DNA of 5,175 bases. It comes from an uncultured bacterium. GTDB lineage: Bacteria; Auribacterota; Tritonobacteria; UBA1439. The translations under genes and the position numbers were made by a program. The notes under the pieces are model-generated. The model searched no databases. It was not told the DNA's origin and saw only the letters and a list, made by a program, of their open reading frames with translations. Positions 4,942-5,175 of this stretch are shown here, one piece after another; position 1 is the first letter of the stretch; every line of letters begins with the position of its first letter. The DNA lies in contig CALLYX010000091.1 in the NCBI GenBank assembly GCA_937858775.1, forward strand, positions 1 to 5,175, in the 5' to 3' direction.

Positions 4942-5175
4942 TCAGCCCTTCTTCCTGCTCACGGCCCTCTTGGCCGCCTTGCAGATATCCTCGGGGGCCA
5001 GGCCGTACTTCCTGAGAAGCTCCACGGGCTCCCCCGACTGCCCGAACCGGTCCCGGATCCCCACCATCTCCACCGGCACCGGGCACTGCCCGGCCGTCGC
5101 CTCCGCGACCGCGCTGCCGAGCCCCCCCAGCACGCTGTGCTCCTCCGCGGTGACGAGCGCGCCCGTGCTCCTCGC
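4942..5175 (-). CDS. Transketolase C-terminal region (partial, 5' end outside window)
   Basis: This is the last 77 residues of a transketolase, ending in TGA at 4942-4944; the gene enters from beyond 5175. The fragment opens with the C-terminal motif TAEEHSVLGGLGSAVAE, followed by a VGIRDRFGQSG segment and the LLRKYGL helix. These mark the C-terminal domain of transketolase or of the split C-terminal subunit. The related DXS enzyme usually has a different form here (EDH...GGFGSA), so transketolase is preferred. Transketolase moves two-carbon ketol units between sugar phosphates in the cytoplasmic non-oxidative pentose phosphate pathway. The tail is lysine/arginine rich (AAKRAVSRKKG). Whether this is a full-length or a split (N- plus C-subunit) enzyme cannot be decided here. 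A 44-base gap separates it from the next gene on the same strand, so they may be co-transcribed. A GTG at 5131-5133 is internal, because the conserved motif continues upstream of it. Confidence 0.93.
   Translation of the reverse strand, partial: ARSTGALVTAEEHSVLGGLGSAVAEATAGQCPVPVEMVGIRDRFGQSGEPVELLRKYGLAPEDICKAAKRAVSRKKG

Noticed and set aside
4898..5086. Upstream in-frame extension of the inactive S41 protein by 63 residues
   Set aside because: It overlaps the transketolase coding sequence, lacks domain similarity and would bury the clear signal peptide that starts at 4897.
5131..5133. GTG as a start of a separate 63-residue gene
   Set aside because: The conserved transketolase motif (TAEEHS) continues in frame upstream to the window edge, so this is an internal Val codon.

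Overview
The window is a very GC-rich bacterial segment in which every supportable gene lies on the minus strand, so the biological order runs from high to low coordinates. TsaD is of the bacterial type, two exported carboxyl-terminal-processing-type (S41) proteins carry signal peptides, and most gaps are short. This fits a bacterial chromosome, probably from a lineage with a periplasm or equivalent exported compartment. The sequence alone does not justify naming a phylum. I see no mobile element, CRISPR array, tRNA or rRNA.

Layout from right to left: (1) the last 77 residues of a transketolase C-terminal region (entering from beyond 5175, ending at 4942); (2) an exported S41-family protein (3617-4897) whose catalytic Ser, Lys and Gln are all replaced; (3) a second exported S41 protease (2298-3614, or 3620 if the TTG start is used) with an intact Ser-Lys-Gln set, packed directly against the first; (4) tsaD (1247-2251), the tRNA t6A37 transferase subunit; (5) larB (395-1144), the carboxylase/hydrolase of nickel-pincer nucleotide synthesis; (6) the first 89 residues of larC (start 268, leaving the window at position 1), the nickel-inserting cyclometallase of the same pathway. 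No gene-free stretch exceeds 126 bases. The four gaps (4898-4941, 2252-2297, 1145-1246, 269-394) hold ribosome binding sites and compact GC hairpins but no recognisable promoter.

Functionally the window joins three apparently unrelated modules: central carbon metabolism (transketolase), exported proteolysis (the S41 pair) plus tRNA modification (tsaD), and nickel cofactor synthesis (larB-larC). The most notable item is the S41 pair. Upstream of a normal CtpA-type protease lies a paralogue that keeps the signal peptide, PDZ domain and fold motifs but reads Gly, Cys and Glu where the catalytic Ser, Lys and Gln should be. It looks like a pseudoprotease co-produced with its active sister, perhaps as a substrate-presenting or regulatory partner. 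The larB-larC pair implies a nickel-pincer enzyme such as a LarA-family racemase elsewhere in the genome.
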